Below, piece after piece: positions 1 to 8,040 of a stretch of 11,252 nt of DNA. The stretch is taken from contig JAJBBL010000045.1 in assembly GCA_020532365.1 (NCBI GenBank), positions 1 through 11,252 of the forward strand. Reading direction: 5' to 3'. The DNA is from Candidatus Cloacimonadota bacterium (GTDB lineage Bacteria; Cloacimonadota; Cloacimonadia; Cloacimonadales; JAJBBL01). The position numbers were made by a program, and so were the translations under genes. The notes under the pieces are model-generated. The model was not told the DNA's origin. It saw only the letters and a list, made by a program, of their open reading frames with translations, and ran no database searches. Within the stretch, counting starts at the first letter, position 1, and each line of letters opens with the position of its first letter.

Positions 1-209
1 ACGTCAAAATCTAAGATAACTAAAAAAGCCAGGACTATCTCGCTAAATTCTCAACTTAAAATAACGACGCTCAACAACCTCACGAACTAAAAAATTATTC
101 ATAGCTACACACCCCTCAAATGACCATACTCAGACACATTTAACATATTTTCAAACAATTGTCACAACAAACCATCTAATTCCTTATTCAGCATACACAT
201 AGCAAGGAG

Positions 210-279
210 CATCTAAGGAGAATAGTCGTAGGCGGCTCAGAGCCGCCTACGACTATTCTCCTTACTTTCCCCTTAGATG
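210..279. repeat. Long GC-rich palindrome with an interlocking outer repeat
   Basis: Positions 214-238 and 240-264 are perfect reverse complements (25 bp) around a single central A at 239. The core GGCGGCTC/GAGCCGCC is far more GC-rich than the surroundings. A second pairing, CATCTAAGG (210-218) with CCTTAGATG (271-279), shares bases with the left arm, so two alternative folds are possible. No run of T follows on either strand, which argues against an ordinary intrinsic terminator. It resembles a REP-type or miniature palindromic element. An inverted fold-back assembly artefact is a less likely alternative, because the outer arms are not simple continuations of the inner ones. Confidence 0.85.
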
Positions 280-322
280 AAGATAGGATTTACTCTTTTT
301 ATTGACCTGCCGATCTTTTTCT

Positions 323-351
323 TTGACAATTAAGTGGATTGATTTTTTGAT
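323..351 (+). promoter_or_regulatory. Candidate promoter for the ftsB-like gene
   Basis: A perfect -35 hexamer TTGACA (323-328) is followed after 17 bases by a weaker -10, TTTGAT (346-351, 4 of 6 matches). This lies 36 bases ahead of the start codon, downstream of the palindrome. It assumes a sigma-70-like consensus. Confidence 0.4.
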
Positions 352-386
352 AGTTTCAATCAGAGGTTTTCATTAAGGGGGACAGT

Positions 387-707
387 ATGATAACAATAAG
401 CAAACGACAAGAAAGAATGCAAAGGAGAAAAAAGCTCCTCGATTATCTTTATTGGGGGATTATCATTTTTTTTATTCTATCTACACTCTTCTTTGCCCGA
501 TATAATCTGATCACTTTTATCACAACCCGTCGTACTAACAAGCTCCATAAAGAAGAGCTTTCTGCCCTTAAGATTGAAAACAAAGAGCTCAAAGAGCATA
601 TTAAGGAGCTAAAAGATAACCCTGAAGAATGGGAAAGAATAGCTCGAGAAAAGCATAATATGCTCAAAAAGAATGAAGAAATGATCCTTTTCAAGGAGAG
701 TGATTAA
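387..707 (+). CDS. FtsB/DivIC-family septum formation protein
   Basis: A 106-residue single-pass membrane protein of the FtsB/DivIC (septum formation initiator) family. These bitopic proteins form a coiled-coil complex with FtsL and FtsQ/DivIB at the division site and help activate septal peptidoglycan synthesis. The sequence shows a short basic cytoplasmic N-terminus (residues 5-16, rich in R and K), one hydrophobic segment (about 20-37), then a charged coiled coil (about 48-76, with KEELSALKIENKELKEHIK-type heptads). The family-like C-terminal block runs from about 78 to 102, with NPEEWERIAREK and then a hydrophobic end. Size and topology match the family. The ATG at 387 is supported by AAGGGGG (375-381) five bases upstream. 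It ends 6 bases before the radical SAM gene, suggesting co-transcription. FtsB and DivIC cannot be told apart from sequence alone, so no symbol is given. FtsL is less likely because the IAREK block is FtsB-like. Confidence 0.85.
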   Translation: MITISKRQERMQRRKKLLDYLYWGIIIFFILSTLFFARYNLITFITTRRTNKLHKEELSALKIENKELKEHIKELKDNPEEWERIAREKHNMLKKNEEMILFKESD

Positions 708-713
708 AATTAT

Positions 714-2405
714 ATGAAATCAATACAATTCGTAGCTATTAACTCAAAATATTCACACACTAACCTCGCATTACTCTACTTACAAAAAATAACCCCTAAA
801 AAATATACCACCCACTTAAATGAGTTTATTATTTCAGAGTCTGTTTACGACATCTTAGCCGAAATAGAAGCTAACAAGCCTGATGTTATTGCTATCTCAG
901 CATATATATGGAATAGCACAGTTGTAAAAGAACTCTTGGCGGATATTAAAAAGGTGCTTCCGAACTCGACTATTGTGCTGGGTGGCGCTGAAGCGAGCTA
1001 CAATTATGATGACTGGTTTACTCAGTTTCCATCAATCGACTATATCATTGCTGGATCTGGTGAAAAGGGATGGATACACTTGGCAGAAAACGATTTCTCT
1101 CTCCCCGAAAAGTTGATTAAAATCGGTAATTATCCTTTTAATGAGATACCTTTCCCCTATGATGACGATATTATAGAAGGGCTTGATAATAGATTAATTT
1201 ACTACGAGGCAAGCCGTGGCTGCCCATTCAAATGTAGCTTTTGCCTATCCTCAAGAGAAGACCAAAAACTCGAATATCGAGAGATAAATAAAGTTAAAGA
1301 GGAGCTTTCCTTCTTTATCAAACATAAAGTGCCGTTAGTGAAGTTTATCGATAGAACCTTTAATGCAAACGGTGATTTTGCCCGAGAAATATGGCGCTTT
1401 TTGATTGATACACCAGGAGATACCAAGTTCCACTTTGAAATCAACCCAACCTTAATTGACAACATTGATATTGAGATACTGGCTAACGCCCACCATGATC
1501 TTTTCCAGTTCGAAATAGGGGTGCAGTCTACTAATAGTCAAACACTTAAAGAAATCGGTCGAGAAGGTAATTGGACAGCTATAGCCAAGAATATTAATAA
1601 TCTGATTCAGAATACTAAAATACCTATTCACCTCGATCTTATCTCAGGACTACCCTATGAATCAATAGAGGTTAGCGCTCAGTCATTCAACGATGTATAC
1701 AGCCTTAGGCCGAATTATTTCCAACCCGGTATGCTAAAAGTACTACCCGGAACTGAGATGGCCGAAAAGGCTGAAGTCTACCAGATGACGTATCAAAACT
1801 CAGCACCCTATACAGTGCTTAATAACCGCTGGATTAGGTTTTCTGAGCTACATAAACTACATAACATAGAGCATTTGGTTAACAACCTGTATAACTCCGG
1901 GCAGTTCAAAAATTCACTCCTTTTCTTAGAAAAGCTCTATGGTTCACCGTTCGATTTTTATCATAGATTAGAACGATATTGGACTGAAAATGAAATCCAT
2001 TTTTGGCTCAAAGATTGGGTGAAAACAGCAACTTACCTTAGTGAGCTAATCCTGCTTGAACACCCTAACCAAATTGACGTATTTTCCGATTTATTGAGAT
2101 ACGATCTGATTATTCACACAAATCTTCGCTACTACCCAGACTTTCTGCTCAGTGAAGAAATTATTGAGCTACAACAGATGTGGAAAAGATTCTTGAGGAT
2201 TGAGAAAAAGAGACTCGATACAGTAGATGGACCTAACTATAACTCATTGAAAAACACTCTCTTATATAAACCACTGCTCCCTTTAAGCGTCAACCATATC
2301 GGTATAGAACAAGGTGATTGTATTGCAGTATACAGCTCCGCAGGGGTTAAAGGTGTTTACCAGATTAGCATCAATAAGATCTTAAGTGTCCAAGAGGAGA
2401 GTTAG
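714..2405 (+). CDS. B12-binding-domain radical SAM protein (DUF4080-type)
   Basis: A 563-residue cytosolic radical SAM enzyme of unknown substrate. Residues 1 to about 130 look like a cobalamin-binding-type Rossmann fold: the N-terminal INSKYSHTNLALLYL, DVIAISAYIW near 57-66 and LGGAEAS near 89-95. The radical SAM core runs from about 160 to 390, and the cluster motif CPFKCSFC supplies C170, C174 and C177 for a 4Fe-4S cluster that cleaves S-adenosylmethionine. FEIGVQSTN near 265 is another conserved core strand. The last 170 residues, rich in aromatic and charged residues, fit the DUF4080 tail that accompanies this subfamily. The DxHxxG cobalamin-ligand motif is not visible, so cofactor binding may be base-on, weak or lost. 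The start is the ATG 6 bases after the upstream stop. AAGGAGAG at 693-700 is the nearest SD but is 13 bases away, so translation may depend on coupling. Family assignment is firm; the reaction is unknown. Confidence 0.88.
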   Translation: MKSIQFVAINSKYSHTNLALLYLQKITPKKYTTHLNEFIISESVYDILAEIEANKPDVIAISAYIWNSTVVKELLADIKKVLPNSTIVLGGAEASYNYDDWFTQFPSIDYIIAGSGEKGWIHLAENDFSLPEKLIKIGNYPFNEIPFPYDDDIIEGLDNRLIYYEASRGCPFKCSFCLSSREDQKLEYREINKVKEELSFFIKHKVPLVKFIDRTFNANGDFAREIWRFLIDTPGDTKFHFEINPTLIDNIDIEILANAHHDLFQFEIGVQSTNSQTLKEIGREGNWTAIAKNINNLIQNTKIPIHLDLISGLPYESIEVSAQSFNDVYSLRPNYFQPGMLKVLPGTEMAEKAEVYQMTYQNSAPYTVLNNRWIRFSELHKLHNIEHLVNNLYNSGQFKNSLLFLEKLYGSPFDFYHRLERYWTENEIHFWLKDWVKTATYLSELILLEHPNQIDVFSDLLRYDLIIHTNLRYYPDFLLSEEIIELQQMWKRFLRIEKKRLDTVDGPNYNSLKNTLLYKPLLPLSVNHIGIEQGDCIAVYSSAGVKGVYQISINKILSVQEES

Positions 2406-2556
2406 CAAACTACCTGCTTAACAGCAAGATCCTGTTCGGATAATTCTTTGTTTAGAAGAACAAATATAGTGGTATGACTCCAAGCGATGCCAAAATCAAA
2501 CATGACTTAGAGATAATGAAAGCTTCTACTACATTCGCTTAATTCGCACGCTTCGA
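2406..2556. other. Convergent intergenic gap, no clear terminator
   Basis: 151 bases lie between the ends of the radical SAM gene and the downstream GLUG gene. Only weak stems are present, such as TTTGTT/AACAAA at 2447-2452 and 2459-2464 with a 6-base loop, and none has a T tract. A 22-codon plus-strand frame starting at 2474 has no usable SD and no recognised similarity. Nothing here is called as a gene. Confidence 0.55.
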
Positions 2557-5079
2557 TCACTTCAAAAGCATCATCTTCTGTATAATTCTGCCTGTTGAAG
2601 TTGACAGCTGATAGAAATAAATGCCAGAAGGTAACGGCAACTCTTGGCTATCGACTCCGCTCCAAACTACTCTATGTTCTCCTTTTGTAAGTGAGTCATT
2701 AATAAGCGTCTTAACCTCTTGTCCTTTAACATTATACACCTTAAGTGTGGCGACATCTGATTTTGGTAAGACGAAATATATAGTGGTTTCTGGATTAAAG
2801 GGGTTTGGGTAATTCTTCATAGTGAAAGTTTCTGGGTTAGGGAGCTCATTTTTGTCTATTGAGACATCGAGTAACGGTCTAATATAGGGGTATCCGTCGT
2901 TAAGCGAGTGTTCTGTATCGTGAGCCCAGACATCGGTAAAGTCCCATCTAAAATAAGCATTATTATCATAAGGATAAATCAAATCACTGGAAGGTCTTCC
3001 TTCGCCGTAAACAGACTCATTTTGTTGAGATCTATTTATATCCCAGTAGTTATAATTGCCTTCTAAATTACTTCCTGAAAGGCTTCCTATCAAACCACCT
3101 ACTTTGCTCTCACCTATGACATAACAGACAGAATAGGTCTTATTGATAACCGTACTGCTACAGTAGCCGATGAGTCCACCGACATCTTTCTTTCCAAAAA
3201 CAACGCCGTGGCAGTAGCTATTTTCAACTTCAGACATAATATTGCCCCCTAATAGTCCACCTACATAGCCGGTTCCAATGACCTCTATCTTGGCTGAAGA
3301 TGAGCTGGTATTGCTATTATTAGTTTCCCCAGCCAACCCACCGACATGGTATGACCCTTTAACTCTTGAGTTGATCACGTGACAGTTTATCACTTTGGAG
3401 TTATTTCTTAAAAATCCGGCTAAGGCTCCCACATAATATTCACCCGTTACGTTGGCATCAATTATAGTAAGGTTTTTGATAGTGGCTCCGAGAGCGTAGC
3501 CAAAAAGGCCTGCATACCAAAAGCTTCTATCCATATAGAGCCCACTGATACTGTATCCACCTCCGTCATAAACCCCGTTGAAATAATTACTTTCTCCCGT
3601 TCCAAAAGGCTCCCATCCGACCCCTTCATTCCAGGGGGATACGTCTAAGTCAATATCTTTTACTTGTAGATAAGCGGCTCTTTTTCTATTCATTTTGCGA
3701 ATATTATTCAAGTGTTCTGCTGTTTCTATAATCCAAGGGCTATGTTCAACACCTTCTCCCCCACCGAAAAGATGGTCACCATGTCTATAGGTACGAAATG
3801 TCCAGGTATAAGCTAATTGTTTCCCTGCTTTATTATACGGTATAATTTGCCAGTAATACAATCGATCCAGCTCAAGCTCCACATCTATTTCGAACTCGTA
3901 AACAAGCCCCACATCTTTCTCAAAATAAGTATTTGACGGTGGGTTGGACGACCCGAGGTTTATGAGGAATCCTACAGGTTCGTTGGTAAGAAACTCATTG
4001 TAATCAATTTTCCATTTAAGAGTTATAGGCAGCGGCTCCAAAAATGCCTCATCTTCCGGGGAGGGGTCATACGTTAAAAAAGGGAGCTGGTTTTGAGAAA
4101 TATGACAAGGATAGCCATCATTTAAATTATGAGACATATCTTCTCTCCAGATCTCTTCAAAGTCCCAATTCTTATAGGTATCAGGGTCTGTATAGGGGTA
4201 TACCATCTGTTCAGTAGTTCTCGGTTCTCCAATCGCTGAGGCGGCTATCCCACTTGTCTGAACGTCCCAATATGAGTAGAAGATCAGCTTATTTTCAGAA
4301 CATCCGATCAATGCACCAGTATTATCTCCCCCGATTACTTTTGCAGTCGAGTAGCATCTATTAACTGCAGAGTCAGTCTGTCCCACTATTCCGCCGTTAC
4401 AGCTTCCTCCACCTTCAGCGATAACCTCACCTCTAAAGTATGAATATTGAATATTAACTCTTTTCTCTATCAGGCCAACAAGCCCGCCGGTATTGGCCAC
4501 TGCTCCGCTACTACTAATCACGGTAGCTTTTGACCAGCAGTCAGATAAACCACCCTCATCCTTAAGAAAACCGGCTATACCACCAACATTTGTTTCCCCT
4601 CGGACAACCCCTGTAGATATACAGAAATCTATAGTTGCCTGTGTTGAGAATCCTATAAGGGCTCCAACATTATTACGCCCAACAACATTAGCTTTTTCCA
4701 ACAATACGTTGTTTAGCCCGCCACTTTTGAAGTCACCAAACAGCCCAATATTATCGGAATTAGGTCTATTGATATACAGGTTTGATATTTTGTAATGGCA
4801 GCCATCATAAAAGGCAGGGTATGAACTATTGATTGGTTCCCACCCCTCCTGGTCTTTCCAAGGGGAGACGCCTAAATCTATATCAGCAGTCTGTTTAAAG
4901 TAAATTTCTCCAGAGTTACTGATATGATTTCGAACATTATTCAAGTGCTCTGCTGTTTCTATAAGCCAGGGTCTTTGAAACGACCCATCACCGCCAGCAA
5001 ATTGTGCTAACAAAGGTTGTCCACTTACTGCGAATAGAATTACAATAGCTAAGATAAACGCTCTTGTTTTTTTTGACAT
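2557..5079 (-). CDS. Secreted two-module GLUG-repeat protein with C-terminal sorting domain
   Basis: An 840-residue exported protein. A Sec signal peptide (1-25: basic start, hydrophobic core, PLLA before QFAGG) precedes module 1 (about 26-325). This opens with PWLIETAEHLNNVRN and ADIDLGVSPW, runs through about five GLUG-type repeats (GALIG, GGIAG, GGLVG, GGIVG, GALIG) and closes with YWD, RTTEQM, WDFEEIW and NDGYP. A fibronectin-III-like linker follows (about 333-430, with YYWQIIPYNKAGK). Module 2 (about 433-730) repeats the plan: PWIIETAEHLNNIRK, DIDLDVSPW, GLUG repeats, NYWD, NDGYPY. Residues 755-840 form a FlgD-like/type IX-style sorting domain (NYPNPFNPETTI, YNVKGQEV, SGIYFYQL, MMLLK). 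GLUG repeats probably form a beta-helical stalk. Adhesion, matrix or substrate binding is inferred; no catalytic motif is seen. The ATG follows AGGGGGAGA (5089-5081). The gene is second in a tandem with its paralogue, 24 bases apart. Confidence 0.85.
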   Translation of the reverse strand: MSKKTRAFILAIVILFAVSGQPLLAQFAGGDGSFQRPWLIETAEHLNNVRNHISNSGEIYFKQTADIDLGVSPWKDQEGWEPINSSYPAFYDGCHYKISNLYINRPNSDNIGLFGDFKSGGLNNVLLEKANVVGRNNVGALIGFSTQATIDFCISTGVVRGETNVGGIAGFLKDEGGLSDCWSKATVISSSGAVANTGGLVGLIEKRVNIQYSYFRGEVIAEGGGSCNGGIVGQTDSAVNRCYSTAKVIGGDNTGALIGCSENKLIFYSYWDVQTSGIAASAIGEPRTTEQMVYPYTDPDTYKNWDFEEIWREDMSHNLNDGYPCHISQNQLPFLTYDPSPEDEAFLEPLPITLKWKIDYNEFLTNEPVGFLINLGSSNPPSNTYFEKDVGLVYEFEIDVELELDRLYYWQIIPYNKAGKQLAYTWTFRTYRHGDHLFGGGEGVEHSPWIIETAEHLNNIRKMNRKRAAYLQVKDIDLDVSPWNEGVGWEPFGTGESNYFNGVYDGGGYSISGLYMDRSFWYAGLFGYALGATIKNLTIIDANVTGEYYVGALAGFLRNNSKVINCHVINSRVKGSYHVGGLAGETNNSNTSSSSAKIEVIGTGYVGGLLGGNIMSEVENSYCHGVVFGKKDVGGLIGYCSSTVINKTYSVCYVIGESKVGGLIGSLSGSNLEGNYNYWDINRSQQNESVYGEGRPSSDLIYPYDNNAYFRWDFTDVWAHDTEHSLNDGYPYIRPLLDVSIDKNELPNPETFTMKNYPNPFNPETTIYFVLPKSDVATLKVYNVKGQEVKTLINDSLTKGEHRVVWSGVDSQELPLPSGIYFYQLSTSTGRIIQKMMLLK
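3697..3741 (-). repeat. Module-2 copy of the internal PW.IETAEHLNN repeat
   Basis: By hand alignment this 45-base stretch matches 4930-4974 at 39 of 45 positions, in the same orientation and reading frame. It encodes the opening of module 2 (PWIIETAEHLNNIR). It marks the internal duplication of the module at DNA level. Confidence 0.8.
4930..4974 (-). repeat. Module-1 copy of the internal PW.IETAEHLNN repeat
   Basis: Partner of 3697-3741, about 1.2 kb away in the same gene. It encodes the opening of module 1, just after the signal peptide (PWLIETAEHLNNVR). The uninterrupted identical core covers most of the IETAEHLNN codons. Confidence 0.8.
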
Positions 5080-5103
5080 CTCTCCCCCTAAAGACTCAGA
5101 CCT

Positions 5104-7659
5104 TTATTTCAAAAGCATCATTTTGTTTGTCACTACACCCTGATGGGTAGTGAGTTTGTAGAAATATATACCTGATGAAAGCTCTTTTCCATTATCGTCT
5201 TTTCCATCCCAGGTGACTTTATGATTACCAGGATTTAGCTGTTTGTTTACAAGACTCTTAATCTCTTGCCCTTTAATGTTATACAGAGTCAGGCTAACCT
5301 CTCCAGACTCAAATAAATCAAAGCTGATAGTTGTTTCTGGATTAAAGGGGTTAGGATAGTTTCTAAGAGAGATTGAGTTTGGTTGTATCACAGCTACTTT
5401 TTCTGCAGAAACATTTATTTCGGACAGGTGATATGGGTATCCATCGTTAATTACAAGCTCTCTATCAAAAGTCCAAATATTTTCGAAATCCCACCCTTCG
5501 TAAACCTCTTCACCAAACGGATAGATCATCTCTTCTGTGTGTTTGCCGCTACCACCCGAAGACTCATCCAACCCTGAAACATCTATATCCCAATAATTAT
5601 TTTCATCTATCTCATCGTAAGGGGAGATGCGTCCTATAAACCCACCAAGGTTCATTTGACCTGATACCACAGACGCTGCATAAGAATGGATTATGGACGA
5701 CATATAGTTGTTTCCTATCAGCCCTCCTACCCTATCTACACCTTTGACGCTACCTCTGCTATATGAGTTACTCACTCTGGAGCTTTGATTGTCGGCGATT
5801 AGTCCACCAACAGTGCTTTGCCCATCAACTTCGACATAGCTTGAGCTATAGTATATTTCCGAATTGTGAGCTCTGCCTATAAGTCCACCGATTGAATTTT
5901 TACCGCTAACTACCCCTTGTGCATGGCAATTAATCACCATAGCTTCTTCTAACATAGTACCTATTAAAGCACCAGCTTGGTCTTTGCCCGAAACTTCAGC
6001 ATTGATAAGATTAACGTTTTTAACAGTTCCGCTGGCAACATAGCCAAATAACCCTTGATAGTTAAGGTCGCTTTTTTCAACCTTCATATTGCTAATAGTA
6101 TGATTCCCACCATCATAAACGCCTTTAAAAGAGTTAGAGTAGGAAATACCGATTGCATCCCAGTTATCTACTCGATCGACTTCATTTGCTCCGAGATCGA
6201 TATCGGCAATTTGTAGGAAGTATTTTTCGATGTTAAGATATTTTTTTATGTTATGAAGGTGGTCTGTGGTCTCAATTATCCAAGGATCTTCTTCATCTCC
6301 ACTGCCACCGGAAAAATGGTGTTCACCGGGATAGTAAGTCTCAAAGCTCCAGACAGGGGACTCTTCAGCGGTACCTTTTTTATTATACGGTTTAACCTGC
6401 CAATAGTAGGTAGTTTCAACTTCCAGCACAGCTTCTATTTTATATTCCAACATCATTTTAAGGTCTAACTCGTCAATTATGTTAGTAGGTGGGTCATCGG
6501 TACCGAAAGAGAGCATAAAGCCGGATGGAGAGTTAGTAAATTCTTCATTCAATTCTGCCTCCCAGCTTAGTGTAACATCGATCTCTACGCCCTTTTCCTC
6601 ATTTTCAGGGGACGGTTTTACTGCAACATAGGGAACCTCTTTGATAACGCCGTGATAAGGATATCCATCGTTAGCTTGGTGATTAATGTCCAGTGTCCAA
6701 ATATTGTCGAAATCCCACCCTAAAAACGAGTTTGAACGGTGTGGAAAGATCATCTGTTCAGTAGTTCTCCCATCACCACCTTTCGAGTAGGATAAACCAC
6801 TTGTATCCATATCCCAATATGAATAACGCCCTACATCAGAGTTGGTAACCCCTACAAGACCACCAATATCGACCCCACCAGTAACCTTACCTGTCGAAAA
6901 ACAGTATGATGAATGTCCATTCTCGACAGCTCCTATTAACCCACCACTATACTTAGCCTGATCCCTGTTTTCAATGTCACCTCTCGCATAACAGTCCACT
7001 ATTCGACTGTCGGTGCTACCAAAGCCGACAAGACCACCTGAAAACGCCTCAGCTTCATCGACACTGATTACCTTTGTCCTTGCACTACTCGCAATTACAT
7101 GGCTTCTTACAATATAGCCCGCTAAACCACCAACTCGAGATGTCCCTTTAACAACACCGCTTGCTGAACAGTTTTCGAGCTTTGCAGGCATATCGCCATC
7201 AGTTGCACTAAAGTCACCAACCAATCCACCAACCCACTTCATACCGACTATATCAACGTCTTTCACATTCAAGTTTTTTATCCCAGCGTCCATGCAAAAA
7301 CCAAAAAGCCCTACGTTATCCAGATATGAACGTCGGATATATAAGCCGCTAACTGTATGACCATCGCCGTTATAATTACCAGAAAACTTCTTATCTCTGT
7401 TACCTATTGGAAGCCAGCCGGAGTCTTCATTCCAAGGGGCTACTCCTAAATCGATGTCAGCTATTTGTTTGAAATATTTGTCGCTGTGATTAGACCCTAC
7501 ATACTCTCTAACCATATCCAAATGTTCTGCCGTCTCAATTAGCCAAGGATCTGCATATGTTCCAGAACCGCCGGCAAATTCAGCGTGCAGCAGAGATGCA
7601 CAAAACAATAAAGCAATTAAAACGTAAAGGATTGAGTACAAATTCTTTTCTCTTAACAC
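5104..7659 (-). CDS. Secreted two-module GLUG-repeat protein, tandem paralogue
   Basis: An 851-residue exported protein with the same architecture as its downstream neighbour. The signal peptide is 1-26 (SLLHA before EFAGG). Module 1 (about 27-335) has PWLIETAEHLDMVRE, ADIDLGVAPW, GLFG, then GGLVG, GGLAG, GGLVG, GGLIG and GGLVG repeats, YWDMDTSG, GRTTEQM, WDFDNIW and NDGYPY. The FN3-like linker is about 343-443 (YYWQVKPYNKKG). Module 2 (about 446-742) runs from PWIIETTDHLHNIKK to NDGYPYHL. The sorting domain is about 766-851 (NYPNPFNPETTI, YNIKGQEI, SGIYFYKL, MMLLK). The start is GTG at 7659-7657, fixed by a perfect AGGAGG (7671-7666) six bases upstream. It is first in the tandem, so probably drives both genes. 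LLFC in the signal peptide does not make a lipobox (F at -1). A surface structural or adhesive role is inferred. An enzyme is not excluded, but no catalytic signature is visible. Confidence 0.85.
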   Translation of the reverse strand: MLREKNLYSILYVLIALLFCASLLHAEFAGGSGTYADPWLIETAEHLDMVREYVGSNHSDKYFKQIADIDLGVAPWNEDSGWLPIGNRDKKFSGNYNGDGHTVSGLYIRRSYLDNVGLFGFCMDAGIKNLNVKDVDIVGMKWVGGLVGDFSATDGDMPAKLENCSASGVVKGTSRVGGLAGYIVRSHVIASSARTKVISVDEAEAFSGGLVGFGSTDSRIVDCYARGDIENRDQAKYSGGLIGAVENGHSSYCFSTGKVTGGVDIGGLVGVTNSDVGRYSYWDMDTSGLSYSKGGDGRTTEQMIFPHRSNSFLGWDFDNIWTLDINHQANDGYPYHGVIKEVPYVAVKPSPENEEKGVEIDVTLSWEAELNEEFTNSPSGFMLSFGTDDPPTNIIDELDLKMMLEYKIEAVLEVETTYYWQVKPYNKKGTAEESPVWSFETYYPGEHHFSGGSGDEEDPWIIETTDHLHNIKKYLNIEKYFLQIADIDLGANEVDRVDNWDAIGISYSNSFKGVYDGGNHTISNMKVEKSDLNYQGLFGYVASGTVKNVNLINAEVSGKDQAGALIGTMLEEAMVINCHAQGVVSGKNSIGGLIGRAHNSEIYYSSSYVEVDGQSTVGGLIADNQSSRVSNSYSRGSVKGVDRVGGLIGNNYMSSIIHSYAASVVSGQMNLGGFIGRISPYDEIDENNYWDIDVSGLDESSGGSGKHTEEMIYPFGEEVYEGWDFENIWTFDRELVINDGYPYHLSEINVSAEKVAVIQPNSISLRNYPNPFNPETTISFDLFESGEVSLTLYNIKGQEIKSLVNKQLNPGNHKVTWDGKDDNGKELSSGIYFYKLTTHQGVVTNKMMLLK

Positions 7660-7851
7660 TTAATACCTCCTGTTAGGACCATTACTTAAAATAATGAATT
7701 CTTATCAAAACATTTTAGCGAGGTGAACCTCTTCTACTTACTACTAACCTTCTCTGCGAAAAACCTAAACTAAGTCAAGATATTATTCATTTCTTTACCC
7801 TAATTCTGTTATCGAATCACTACCATCACCCTATAGGGAAACAAGGAGTAT

Positions 7852-7879
7852 AGTATACACTCTAACAACAGGCTGACAG
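7852..7879 (-). promoter_or_regulatory. Candidate promoter for the GLUG operon
   Basis: On the minus strand CTGTCA (7879-7874, 4 of 6) is separated by 16 bases from TATACT (7857-7852, 5 of 6). This would give a leader of roughly 180 bases before the GTG start. A TAAAAT -10-like hexamer at 7717-7712 is nearer but lacks a good -35. Both are weak guesses. Confidence 0.22.
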
Positions 7880-8009
7880 TTACTACATAAGAGTGAGTAA
7901 TTAACAGGGAAAATAAGTTATGAGATGAATTGTTAACCCTAAAAGTGAATAGGGTCATTAGAGATATTTCTTTACAAAGAAGGGCTACGGAAAATATTAA
8001 TACCTAAGG

Positions 8010-8036
8010 TTGTTAGATCGAAAAAGTATATAAAAT
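8010..8036 (+). promoter_or_regulatory. Candidate mntP promoter
   Basis: TTGTTA (8010-8015) is followed after 15 bases by TAAAAT (8031-8036), within the AT-rich run TATATAAAAT. Transcription would begin near or within the palindrome at 8041-8061. A second TATAAA at 8090-8095 lacks a good -35 and overlaps the leader ORF's spacer, so it is less favoured. Confidence 0.3.
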
Positions 8037-8040
8037 AATT

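Larger units (their letters stand above)
1..386. other. Intergenic region left of the division gene
   Basis: No convincing gene is visible. A plus-strand frame is open from the window edge to a stop at 88-90, but its low-complexity residues do not resemble a protein family. A 19-codon minus-strand frame (102 to 43) has an SD-like GAGGGGT upstream but is too short to call. The region holds the palindrome at 214-264, a second interlocking inverted repeat, and a candidate promoter at 323-351. An 8-base palindrome ACAATTGT lies at 155-162. Confidence 0.6.

Noticed and set aside
1..90. C-terminus of a plus-strand gene entering from the left edge
   Set aside because: The frame is open for 29 codons, but its composition is low-complexity (T, S, K, N, L) and nothing resembles a known C-terminus.
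214..264. Palindrome as a Rho-independent terminator
   Set aside because: No T tract follows on either strand, and a one-base centre is unlike a normal terminator loop.
2474..2542. 22-codon plus-strand ORF (MTPSDAKIKHDLEIMKASTTFA-like) as a gene or transposase remnant
   Set aside because: No usable ribosome binding site and no recognisable family; too short to separate from chance.
2621..7430. Plus-strand open frames of 60-100 codons opposite the GLUG genes
   Set aside because: They lack ribosome binding sites and protein-like composition and are explained as antisense shadows of the repetitive coding strand.
7580..7659. Lipoprotein signal in the first GLUG protein (LLFC)
   Set aside because: Phe at the -1 position does not fit a lipobox, and a better signal peptidase I site (HA before EFAGG) follows.
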